From NCBI GenBank assembly GCA_030685235.1, contig MU839108.1, positions 248,001 to 312,000 of the forward strand: DNA of 64,000 nucleotides, in the 5' to 3' direction. The position numbers and the translations under genes are program-made. The notes below the pieces were generated by a model that saw only the letters and a list, made by a program, of their open reading frames with translations, was not told the DNA's origin and made no database searches. The DNA is from Copromyces sp. CBS 386.78 (lineage: Eukaryota; Ascomycota; Sordariomycetes; Sordariales; Sordariaceae). The stretch's first letter is position 1. Every line of letters begins with the position of its first letter. Shown piece by piece: positions 44,356-55,573 of this stretch.

Positions 44356-46301
44356 TTCGAGCCAGTGATAGACTAATCTTTTAGGACACCGGCCTGCGTA
44401 TGCCCAAGAGACAACAGCATGAATGGTTCGGCAAGAGAATTGGTCTACAATCGCAATCAAGACCGAGAAGTCATCAAGGCCGATAAGAGCAAGGCCAGAT
44501 ACTCTGGGAACGGCGCATAGCGGAGTTTGGGATGGGTGCTTTGACGGGATCTTGCCAATACTTCTTTTAATCAACTTTCAACTTTACTTTTTTAATTTCG
44601 GCGCAGGGTCAGGTACATAGCTACATGGGAAGGGGCGTTTCATTTTGGTGGAATAGATACTGTAAGTAAGACCGGTAGTTTTCGTTATCCAAAGCTCATT
44701 GGAATCCGTTCGTCTAGAATACAAACCAGCCACAGGGTTAACCTTTAGGGCGAATGTCCTGCTTCCTCGGCAGTCTTCTCTGGGCTCCCTCTTGCCGTGC
44801 TTGCTTCTTTCTACTTGTCTGAGCCGACGAAACGTTCCTTCTACTTTATAGCGACTGCTGCCTTCCTTGCATGTGCGGTTGGAGGCAGGCATGAAGTGCA
44901 GGCCCAGCAGGAATGCTCTAGTCTGCAGCCGTCGGCCCCGATGTGCTCCAGTTCGCTCAATGCATTCAAATTGCCCTACTAAAAATACAATCATCATGGA
45001 AACCTCAGAGTCCGACCAGCATCGCAGACCGTTTTACTTCATCCATCATTTATTCAACTGCGGCATCATATAGCGGGTGGACTTGAAAATGTCTTAGATT
45101 CATTCTCTGCACTCAAACACGCACTCAACATCATATGCTGATAAGTGACCGTTACCGGCTCGGCAATAGTCTCACTATTTTGTAGGGAGCCTGCATTCAT
45201 ACTCTCCTCCATACAACATTGACCCACCACCTTTGCGTCTCACCAAATTACTTCACCGGCTAGGAAGTCCAAATTGTAGTCCGTATAAACAGATTATTTG
45301 ATAACAGAAGTCCAAGCAAACACGCAGTCATGGCTTGGCCAAACAAGTCTTTCTTTCCAAACCTACAAGGTTTGCGTGGGTTTTCATGAGACGGGGAATG
45401 ACGAAGTCCTCGAAGGAAAAACATGAAAAACTAACAGAACTAATAACACAAAAAGGAGGCAAAAACAGTCATAAGTAAAAAGAAGAAGAATGAAAAGAGT
45501 AAGTACAACCCAACAACGATCCTCGGGGGGATATCAACCTTGGTTCCTACTCGTCTCCCCCAATCATTACAACAACAACAACAACACCTATTCAGGCTTT
45601 GTTAGACAAAGGGTTTGTTTGAGGGACTGGAGTTTGTTTGGTGTCACAACACTGCCAACCGCGGTACGAAATTCAAAGAACGACTTAATGCCTACATTTT
45701 TCGAACAATGATTGCTACCAGAACTTCAACGGCAGCGCTCGTCTCTCATGGCCCTTCGCTCATTACCATACTAAACAGCGGGAGGCATCATTCAAGCAGG
45801 TGTCATGTTTGAAGGGATGCGGTGAAGAATGCTGGGAATGATCTTGGGACCGGAGGAAGAAGGGAATTCCGTGTGTGGCAGATGGGTAGAATATTTAGGT
45901 AGTCGGGTCGGTACGACTCTGTCCGAGCAAGCGACATATTCCACCAATACATACGCCGTGAATAAGCATAGAAGAGCAAGGGAAATGATGAATGCGTTTT
46001 TAGCAAGAAGGGAATAATAACACTAGTCTTTCCTTAACATCTTGTATCTGAGCTCTCCACAAACCGTCCATAATCACCAGGGTATCCTCAAGTATCATGC
46101 CATTATATATCCAAAAGACCGTATCCCGTCGGCCATGTTCCGCGGTTGTCCGCCTACTAGTATACTTTCTTGTCATCCGCATCGTAGCAACTCGGTATCT
46201 CGTAGCTTCATTCAACTTTCCAATCGCATACCCCGCCAAACATGGTCATCTCCCCAGGTTTGACCGCAAGAAAGTAAGCCATCCTAACTTCCCAAGCGCC
46301 T
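44356..46301. other. Convergent 3' flanks, no gene supported
   Basis: About 1.95 kb between the coiled-coil gene (+) and the WD40-like gene (-). An ACA trinucleotide run lies at about 45568-45586. No open frame is convincing. Confidence 0.5.
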
Positions 46302-48452
46302 TCACCTTATGGGTCTAACATTTAGCTTCTGCCCATTTGCTCCTGCTGCTGCTTCTCTGACTTCGTAGACACCACAGCCGCCGTCTGAATCCCCCAAGAA
46401 CAGGAATCCAGCGTCTGTCGAGAACGACAACTCGGTAACCTTGCTCAACGCCTCCAGTTGCTCGTACCCCTGTCTTGGTCCGCTTTCCATGACCCCAGCA
46501 TCCGGGTCCGGCCAGCGCCACAACTCCGCCCCGGTCATGGCATCTAGGATCACCAGACACCCGCGGCCACCCAAATCAATCCCCGTCGCATCGCAGTACA
46601 CCACGTATCGACAGTCAGGACTGACACATGATATCGCGTTGGGGATTCGGAAGGTCTTTGTCGAGGACGCCGAAAAGTCCCATACAAGAACGTGGCGATA
46701 GGGAACAGGGACAGGGGCCAGATTGTACCCATGCCCACCACGGGCGGCAGGGACAGGCACGGCGCGGTATGAGGCCGGCATCCAGATGGAAACGGCGACG
46801 GAGCCGTATGTTGCTAGACCTGACGGCAAGGCAGTGTCAAGTTCTGTGTGCGCCCAGGGTGTCACACACTTGTATGGGGTATGAGACATGGGTTTGGAGT
46901 CATCCGCAGGGTCCCCGACGTCCCAGGCCACGAGAAGCGTTTCACGCTCGGGAGGAGGATGACCAAGACGAGGCGGTCGTGGTCCGGAAGCGGCGACAAG
47001 CAGGGGGCCAGTTGCAGAGAAGGCAAGCTCGGGGTACTTGGGAATAACAGGGAGGTTGGCTTTGCGAAGTTCAATGGTACGGCTCATCTTGAAAGGTTTC
47101 TTGCTTTGGGTGACGGAATAAAGATCGATCGTGTCGGTGTCGCCTGCATAGGTAACTAGAGGGCTGAAGCCGGCTTCGTAAACACTGGTCCTGACTGCGG
47201 CCCATCGGTCTGCTTTCTCGATAGTTTGGAGCTTCTTCTTCTTGGCCCAGTCCCATACCTCAAGCGCGTCGCCAAAACCTGTGGCAATGGCAATCATGGT
47301 TGCTGGCTCGGAGAGAATGGCGTGGCTGCGGACAAAGTATTCGCGCGAACGGGCTTGTGCGGCTGTATAACATGAGAATTTGATGGTACTCTGCAAGACC
47401 CCACTGCCCACAGACCACACCTTGATGATGTTATTTCCATGTTTGCTTGCGAGAGTGGCTGAGGTAGTCGAAACGTCGAAGTAGAAAACAGTGGGGTCTT
47501 TGGTAGACTTGTCGTTCGAGATCATGTGTTTCCAGGGTACCAGATCGATGGCGGCGGAGCCCGCTCGAGGCCTCGTCTTGGGCTTTGGTCGTTCTTCGCT
47601 CGGGCTGGGGAACTGATGTACAGGAGGCGAAGGAAAAAGAGGGCTTGATAGCGGCGGGATGGCATCGTTCGACATGCGGTCCGGACCGGGTGATGTGGCC
47701 TTTGATGATCTGGAAGCCTGGGAGAGGCGAGAGGCCGAGAAGGAGGAAGCGGCGTCAGAGCCATCGAATGAACCCTGAGAAGAAACACGGCGTGAGTTCT
47801 TGTTGAGGGGAAGTGGTGGAAGAGGTTTGGTTATCGGAGGAGAGGAGGGAGGATATAGGCTGTAGCTGGCAGCCGACTGCGACGGTCTCCTTGTGTCCGA
47901 AGCTCTCGAGTCTTTCCGGAGCGACGAGGAGACGCTGTTTGACGGCGTGCGCACTGAGTGAGCGGATCTTGGGACGTAGACCGGATCATTGTAGTCGGAC
48001 AGCGGAGTCCAATGTTGACCAAAATCCATCACCTCCTTGGAGTCGGCAAGGTAGGATGACTGCGACGGCGAAGGAGAAAGGCCACCACTGGATGCGACCT
48101 TGCGCCGCTGTTCCTGCGGCTCGTTCCAGAATTCATGCCGTTCATGCCGCTCATGTAGTGCGGGCGAGTCGCGATAGCGAGTGGGGGATTTCAAAGAGCC
48201 TCCTGTTCCTATGCGATGCAGATGTTCCCTGTACGAAGCAATGTGTGTTAGCCCATGTGTGGCAGTCTATGTCGTTTGTGACAAACATTCCCAATTCCCT
48301 GTCCGAGACAGTCGGCATGGCCCGCCGCTCCGGATCCCGCACACATGTCGATCCAAATCAAACAAGGCTATATGGTCCATGATGTGTAAAAAGTGCTTGA
48401 CTTACGCCATCTCTTCGATATCCGCAGCGGTGGTGCGGGCGATGGGATCCAT
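46302..48452 (-). CDS. WD40-like beta-propeller protein with disordered N-terminus
   Basis: Exons 48406-48452 and 46302-48228 encode 657 residues. The 177-nt intron starts GTAAGT and ends CGTACAG. The long frame has no internal ATG start near its 5' end; the ATG comes from a short first exon, MDPIARTTAADIEEM, joined to A|EHLHRIGTGGSLKS. Residues 1-240 are Ser/Pro/Arg-rich and disordered. From about 245 the protein has propeller-like strands: NNIIKVWSVGSGV, GDALEVWDWAKKKKL, TLLVAWDVGD, HVLVWDFSA, CLVILDAMTGAELWRW and LFLGDSDGGCGVYEV. It is probably a scaffold for protein interaction. I cannot assign it to a named WD family. Confidence 0.8.
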
Positions 48453-51400
48453 CGCGCGTACGCACGTTGTCCTTCTCGGGAAGGGCGCTGTGGGGAGAGC
48501 CTTGCAAGTCCAATGCGTCGTGGGCTTCGAAGGGTCCCAGTTTGGTGATCAAGGACGACGATCCAATGCCGAAGGTTAAACTTGCTTGGTGCGTTCAAGT
48601 GGGTATGAGAGGAAGGATATCTTGGACACAGATCAGTCGCGTGAGCGGGTAAGACAAAGCAGTTATGGGAGAGTTGTGTGCCTAGTGCGACCGCGATGTC
48701 CTGGGCAAGGACAACAGCAGACCAGTCGATTAGACCATGGAGATGGGAGGGGGGGTGGGTAACTGAAGAGAGAAAAAGACTGGAGGCGGCAGGGAAGCAA
48801 AAGAAGACTGGACCTGAGTAGGTAAGACGATCCGGGGAAGCTGAATGGGGGAGCGGGGGAGAGCGGAAAGACAAAGGGGGCCATAGCCAAGGTAATGGAT
48901 GGGTGGGCGCGTGGTCGGCGTGGTAGGGTAGTAGAGACAAGTGATGTGCAGGGTTCGAGTTTCCCTTACTGCATTGCCTTTGCATAGGTATGATCAGAGG
49001 GATGTTAGTGTACATTACATAGAGGTAGGGTGCCCGGTCACTGCACCATGCGCTTCCAATTGCTGCGCTTTCATCCTTGCCTTCGTCTGCAGCATGTTCT
49101 GCCTCACATGTACTCTACGAGGAGTGCCAGGTAGCTCGGGTATTCGGTCCAAAACGTTCAGGTCATTTGCTGGTTACCTTAAGATGAAGGCTAAGCGAAC
49201 TGGAAAGTGCAAATGGGGGGGGAGGGCCGGGCATCCAACCGAAAGTGAAAGTCGCGTGCAGGACCGAAGGCACTAACAGCGTCGCATGGCATTCCGGGGG
49301 TTCATCTCCAACCCAACACTGGATCCACCCAAATGCTGGGGCATACGGGGCCCCTCATTTGGCAGGTAAGGGAACCTAACCTCACTTTCCTAGGTACCTT
49401 AGACAAGGCCCAGGGTTGGCGGCTGAAAAGGCACGATTTATCCCTGTCCTGTTTAGCTAAGGTAAGGTACTGTAGTCCTTTTCAATCCAATTCTCGTTGA
49501 CAACACTTCAACCCCTCCATCCCAGCACCGGGTCATGCCCCGTCTGATGTTTCGCTCCGTACAGACATTCTGCGTTAGCCGCACGCAAGCACGGGCATCG
49601 ATTCCCGATATTGACTGTCAAAGGAGCCAAGAGCATCCCATTTACATCCATCCCCATCTTCCCCAGTCCCGGCGCTGTGGTTGATATTAACCGCGAGACT
49701 AAAGCTCATCGCCAACCTCTTCTCTTATTTGTTTCCCCGCCCGTCGGATCGGGTGTTGTTACCCTTTCTGTCTCTTTGGCCTTTTCTTCCTTCTCACGCA
49801 GTCCTCCACGAGTTCCTACCCTCTTTTCTCATTTGTTCCTCCAACTTGAGGTCACGTCTCCATTGCTTGTTTTCCAAGCCCTCGCAAGAAAATTGATCAA
49901 GTCCCGAGAGCCAAGATCACGGTAGTTATCACGCAGTCCCAACAGTAGGTACGGATGCAGCTCAAGCATGTTAGTGCGGTTAATACTGGAACAACAACGG
50001 CAGACACACGGGATTCTGTGCAGCCATTGCAAGCCATGCATGGACAAAAGCCTAGGGCTGAGCTGGGATTGGATCCTTCTCTGGTCCACATCATTTCTGA
50101 CCGATCAACACAGCACGCCTCCATCACAGACAGACAGACAGACATGCAGCAAAAAGGCAGCTCCCGTCACTGTTAGGAGATAGAGGTACCTATGAACGCC
50201 GTTATTCCTTCCCGCTGTCGCCTGTCTGACCGCAACCTACAGTACCCTCCCGGGAGATCGACAGGCGACCACCCAAGCCTGTATTCTTTGTAATCCACCC
50301 ATTGCTTATCACCGCAACGTTCCAGTCCGACCCCGTCCCTCTGGTCTCACTCCAGTCTGCACTACGTACCAGGCTTTGAGAAGGAGACTGGACGCTCGGA
50401 CCCTCGCCCTAGTCCCTGGTCTAGTGCCGGCCCTCCATGTGATGCCATTCAGCCAACGTGCGTAATAAACCTCCCCTGCTGCTTGCTCGCCATCGATTGG
50501 CAGCCGGAGCAGCCCAGCATTTTGTGTTCAAGGGGGTTGCTATCGAGAGGACACACAACTGTACGCTTTATTTCTGTTTGCTCCTCGTGTTGCCTCAATT
50601 TCATAACCTCGTTGTTTCTCGTTGCCTTAGACTGCCGGATAGGAGCACATCAACATTCCCTTCTTTTCCCTCCTATTCTCCTTTTTTCCTGTTCTGTCAC
50701 TCGTCGTCCCTGATTTCTATTTGATCACTTATCCAGATGCGGACATACCTACATGTGCACTGCCCAGGCCGGCGCTGAACACAGCATGGAGACGGACCAA
50801 ATCCATCAACTTCGCTTTTGTGTTACCGCAAGAAGGGAACCTGGCAAGGAACAAGCATCAGAAACAGAAAGGAAAACACTCCCTTGCCGGGCCAGGGCGT
50901 TATCAAGAGATGGCCGATGCCTCGCTCGCTTGCTAACTGCCAAGATGGCCTTGGCTCATAACGTTTGTCTTATCCTTCACTGCATCTCATCGCTTTCCCG
51001 CTTCTCAGTGGACGATAGGCGAGAACTAGAGAAAGGCAATGGAAATGACAGCCATCTCGAACAGCTTCGCTACAGACATTTCCATTTCACACTCTCATAC
51101 GTCTTTGTTTGACGACAGCAGAAAACCGCGTCATCCATGAGCGGACGGCGGTTCTAGAAGGAAGCCACACTGAACATCTTCCTCGCTACCCACATCCAGC
51201 CACTATTGTTAAGGTACGCTCATCTTTTCCACGTGCTCAGATCCTGGCATGATTTCTGCGTCATTACTTTGAATACCCCCCCTCTCTATGTTCTTGACGG
51301 ACCCGAAAGAGGGAGAGAAAGAATAAGGTAGTTCCATGTAGGGTAGGTGAAAGAGATCAGACCAGGGAGCCACGAGGGAACAATGAAAAACATGAGCCAA

Positions 51401-52805
51401 GAACGTGTCTGGTTACGAACCGCACCCAACAACTTGGTCTGTCCCAGTGCCGTGGGAGCGCTGCCACAACGTGCCCGAAGCTTATGTGAACTTCTGCAAT
51501 TCCGAAGTCCTTAGCTGAAATTGGCATGCCAAGTGAGGTACAATATTCGGTTCGGCTATCTGCCCACTCCATTCCTGTCCTTGGCGTCTCTCGTTCGCAT
51601 ATCTAGGGAGGTACCTTGGCGATATCTTTTGATGAGACAGCCTGATTTGCAGCCGGTTGGTTGGTTGGTTCCCAGTATACCTCTACCGAGACTCGCTCTT
51701 GACATGACAGCTGTGTCGGCATTAGTTAGGCAAGATATGGTATCGCCAAAACATGTTCTAGACTGCCGTCAAGCTCCTAACTACCTTCATCTGCCGTTTT
51801 CATCTTCGAACCTCCCTCACCTCAAGCCAAACTGGAAGCCATCCGCATTTGTATGCTATGGGAGTAAAACAGATTGGGGTAGTTGTGAAATACAATAAAG
51901 AAAACACATCTCCTCGGTCAAAGCATTTACATCCAAGGGACCAAAGCGGATCAAGACCTCGGGACCGACAAAGGGGGCCCCGGGGCTGTGCACCTCGGTT
52001 GCCAAACAGCCTGAATGGTGCCCTTTGTTCTTCTTAGCCGATTACTCAACACCACCTAGCTTGGTCAGCATAGAGCAGCAAAGCATATGTGATTTTGCGA
52101 GGGGAAAGAGGTACAGCTTACCTCATGCTTACTTACTCACTCTAGCCTGATAACTGAGAACGCAAAGCGGCCGGCGTCAGTCTTACCTATATGGTCCTCT
52201 AGTCTAGAGGTAGACAAGGAGATGACCCGAACTTTCCTAGAACCGTGCCATCACTTGTTTGGTTTTGGAACGGATGACTTTAGCTACTTATTGTAGAGTT
52301 GCCAGTCATTGATCGTTGTGCTAGGCTTCTTCTTTTTTTCTTTTTTCTGGTTATGTTGGCATCCCGCATCAATATAACGAAATAAGATAGATGATGAGGC
52401 TTTTGCTTCGGTCAACCAGGTGTGAATGCTTTCTCGGGCGTAACATAAACGTCAGTGCCTTGCGAGTGACTTTCGGTCAGGACCAGACACCAGGCAGAGC
52501 CAAGACGATATTAACATAAAAGAATACTCATATTGCTGTTATAAGCACCTCAAGTTCGGTAAACTGAGGTCTGACAGGGAGGTTTCTTGGGAAGAAGTCA
52601 AGGGCGTTCAAGACGCGTGGGAGACCTAGGTTTGAATCATATGGCGTATCATCTTGTTCTGCATGTGTTTTGACATCTCTTTTGCCCCTGGGTATCAACC
52701 TGACCATACATGCTACTAAACATTAAATATTCCCCGTCTTCATTGCATCAAGATCATAAACCAATGGTTCACATGCCATCGTCACATTTTCATCCCTCCC
52801 CCAAT
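48453..52805. other. About 4.35 kb without a supported gene
   Basis: Lies between the WD40-like gene and the MFS gene, both on the minus strand, so it contains the 5' region of the former and the 3' flank of the latter. CT-rich leader-like tracts occur at 49600-49900 and 50550-50720. AGGTACCT-type palindromes occur near 49392, 50184 and 51610. Open frames are short, lack motifs and overlap on both strands. Confidence 0.5.
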
Positions 52806-54558
52806 TTACCGCTTACCCTCCCCCCCCTCCTCCATGACAACCTTCCCAACCCTCCTCTTCTTCATAATATCCACCATCAGATACACCACACTCAACACCA
52901 GCCCAAAAGCCGTCAGCCCCACCGCCACCCAAGTAGCGGCCTTATACCCGCTCAGCAACTCCTCCTTGCTCGTGCCTCCCTTGTTCACATACACCTCCGC
53001 TGTCGTCGCAAACCCAAGGCCAATTGAAATGCTATAATTCACCACCGTATTGATCAAGCTCGCCGCAATGCCCTGATGTCTCCTCCCCACCGCGTTACTA
53101 AGAATCACCGTCGATGCAGGGAAAATCATGTCCATGCCCCACGGGGTGATGACGACCGTCAGGAAGCTCTGAATCCAGTAATTCTGCTCCAGCGGGCGGG
53201 TGGCGAGCAGCATGTTACCCGTGAAGAAGGCGCACATGGCGCACAGGATGGTCCACGCGGGGCCAATCTTGCCCAGCACGACACCTGTGACGACGGCGGC
53301 GATGGCGCCGGACACGGCGACGGGGGAGAAGTAAGCCGTCGTCATCAACCCGGATTCGCCGCGAATTTCGAGGAACCACTGCCAGTTGTAAAACAGCCAG
53401 GTACCGAAGGAGCCCCAGCCGCAGGCGAGACAGCCGAGGACGAAAGCGATGTCGCCTGATTTGAGGGCGTCGAGGGGGAGCAGCGGGTACGAGGACCAGC
53501 GGAGTTCGATCCAGAAGAAAAGGGGGACGAGGAGGATTCCGATGATGAGAAGGACATACGTATACGGCTCGGTCCAGCCGACGATCGGGGCCTGGTTCCA
53601 TGCTACGTTGATGAGAATCAGGGCCGCGACGCCAACGGTGCCGCCGAGAACGTCGAGTTGCTTGAGCTTGTCGACGAAGGAGCTGCTGGCTGTGTGGGCG
53701 TCGACGCTGTCGGGGATGATGAGCTGCGCGGCGCCGGCGAGGAAGAGGAGCGCGATGGCGAACGACCAGAAGGCCCAGGGCCACCAGGCAAGCTCGAAGA
53801 CGCCGGCCATGGCACAGCCTAGCGAGGCTCCGCCGGGGGCCATGGCGCCGAAGAGGGCGAAGACCATGTGCTTGCGTGGACCGTCAGGGTAGCTGCCGCC
53901 TAGGATGGCGAGGCCGTTGGGAAGGAGGATGGAGGGTCCTATGCCCTGCAAAGCGCCTGGGTCATGCTGTCAGTATTTTCATGCGTACGAGTCTGGAAAG
54001 GGGAAAGGAGACAAGACACATACGGCACACAATCATCATGATATGCCCCGAGTCCGAATACACCGACAACCCACAGATCATCGTCCAAACCGCATACCAC
54101 GAGTAACCAATGACCATCATCCTCTTGTACCCAAACAAGTCGCCCAAGCGGCCGCAGATGAGGATAAAGGTACCGATCGTCAAGGAGTAGGCGGCCAGAT
54201 ACCAAGCAACGTCGGGAGCAGACGTGACACCGAAATCTCTTCCGATCTCCCTGCCGATGCTGAGCGAGGGACCCATGGAAACCTGCATCGTGAGCTGGGC
54301 GCAGCAGGTGATGCCCACGAAGGCGATCTCGTGGGGCAACGAGAGCTTTGGCGCCAGGAAGGAGTGCGCTTGGGATTGGGTGCGGGCCAGATGATCGTCG
54401 CGTTGGCCTTGTGCTGCCGCATGTTCAAGATCGGTTTCCTCCATCTCCCCTTCTGATGATGGGCTCGATGAGTCCACTCCCTTCTCGCAGTACAAGCCTT
54501 CGGCGTTCGGGTCGGCCGGGTGCTGTCCGCCAGACGAAAGGTGTGGTGTTATTGACAT
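52806..54558 (-). CDS. MFS drug:H+ antiporter, DHA2-type (14 TM)
   Basis: Exons 54024-54558 and 52806-53956 encode 561 residues. The 67-nt intron starts GTATGT and ends ACCCAG. The join MIVC|RALQGIGPSILLPNG rebuilds the conserved motif after TM4, so the two open frames are exons and not a frameshifted pseudogene. Residues 1-85 are a hydrophilic cytoplasmic tail. Motif A is GRLGDLFGYKRMMVIG. Fourteen hydrophobic segments can be counted, including the extra central pair typical of DHA2. It resembles yeast Atr1-like and other multidrug or toxin exporters of the plasma membrane. The C-terminus (VDIMKKRRVGKVVMEEGG) is basic. Its promoter ends within about 500 bp of a RIP-mutated transposon, so expression could be affected by heterochromatin. 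Confidence 0.92.
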
Positions 54559-55059
54559 CGTGGTTAGAGCAGCGGGTACCTTGGTGATTGTCGGAATGGT
54601 TGTCGACTGCCTTCCTCCACGCAAACAACCTGTATGCTCAAGAGAGACCCGGTTCCTTTCTGCTGCTTTATCGTTCGTTGCATTCGGTTCCTTCCCAGGG
54701 GTTGAGTCGTATTCCGGTCAAGCTAACAGCAGTGCACCTTCCCGTAACACAAAGTCAAGGGGCTTACAGCGTTCGCTAATGCTTGACTGTACACTGTTCG
54801 ACCTCAACTCGGGAGGCCAAGGGCGAGAGAGCTTATCTTCACCGAAAGTGACATTCCAGATCTCTTTCAATGTCGGCGGAGGGAGGGAAGGATATAAGTA
54901 TGTAGATATAAAAGTGAACCCGGAGAAGACCATGGCGGATCCGAACCTCGACGAATCAATGGTCACACATGGGATTTTATTCCTCCTAGTGTACAAGGGG
55001 GAAAAAGGATCACCCAATACTAACAGGGATTTCCACCTCTAAGCAGCGGGTGGATCTTA
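54559..55059. promoter_or_regulatory. MFS gene upstream region up to the transposon insertion
   Basis: About 500 bp of normal-composition DNA between the MFS start codon and the TA at 55058-55059 that flanks the transposon. It contains GGTACCTTGG at about 54575. The change to AT-rich sequence is abrupt, just inside the transposon's inverted repeat. Confidence 0.55.
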
Positions 55060-55148
55060 CTCGTCTGGGCTCGAAACGCCCTCTGCGACCCCAAGCGAAG
55101 TTTGGGGTCTGGTATATAGATTCGCGAAAGTGAATGGATTCGCGAAAA
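55060..55148 (+). repeat. Left terminal inverted repeat of the pogo-type element
   Basis: Matches the reverse complement of 58168-58256 with three transitions. It contains a near-perfect hairpin GACCCCAAGC-GAA-GTTTGGGGTC and two copies of ATTCGCGAA about 20 bp apart, which may be transposase-binding sites. Confidence 0.92.
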
Positions 55149-55573
55149 AATTTCGGTACCTGGCAAACCCCGCATTTTATTAGCAAATCAATATACTACC
55201 GTTTTTTTACATACCCACTATAAGTAATTTGATTTAATCTAACCGTATAAATCTATTACGAACTACCAAAAACCGGACTAGGAATGTTAGTATTTAGTAT
55301 AAAATAGTGCAAATAATGTAATTAATATAAATTATTATTAGGTAGAAGTTTACCGCTTTTTGTAGTGTGCGTACGGGGTATAATTTCGCTGGCTCTGGCT
55401 AGCTCTGGCCGTCTAGTACCTTCGCCCATCGCTATTTATTACCCGGCTCTCGATATTAATATTATTGATAATCTAATTAATTTATTGTGAAATCGTATAT
55501 AATAGAGCCCGCTAATAACCTTTTCGCCGGTCTTTCGAATAAATAGTATATTAATTTCGCGGTTGGTATATTG

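Noticed and set aside
52191..52260. tRNA-like stretch beginning TGGTCCTCTAGTCTAGAGG
   Set aside because: It has no matching acceptor stem, anticodon arm or TTCRA loop.
52806..54558. MFS transporter as a frameshifted pseudogene (two frames)
   Set aside because: A GTATGT...ACCCAG intron of 67 nt joins the frames and restores the conserved CRALQGIGPSILLPNG motif.
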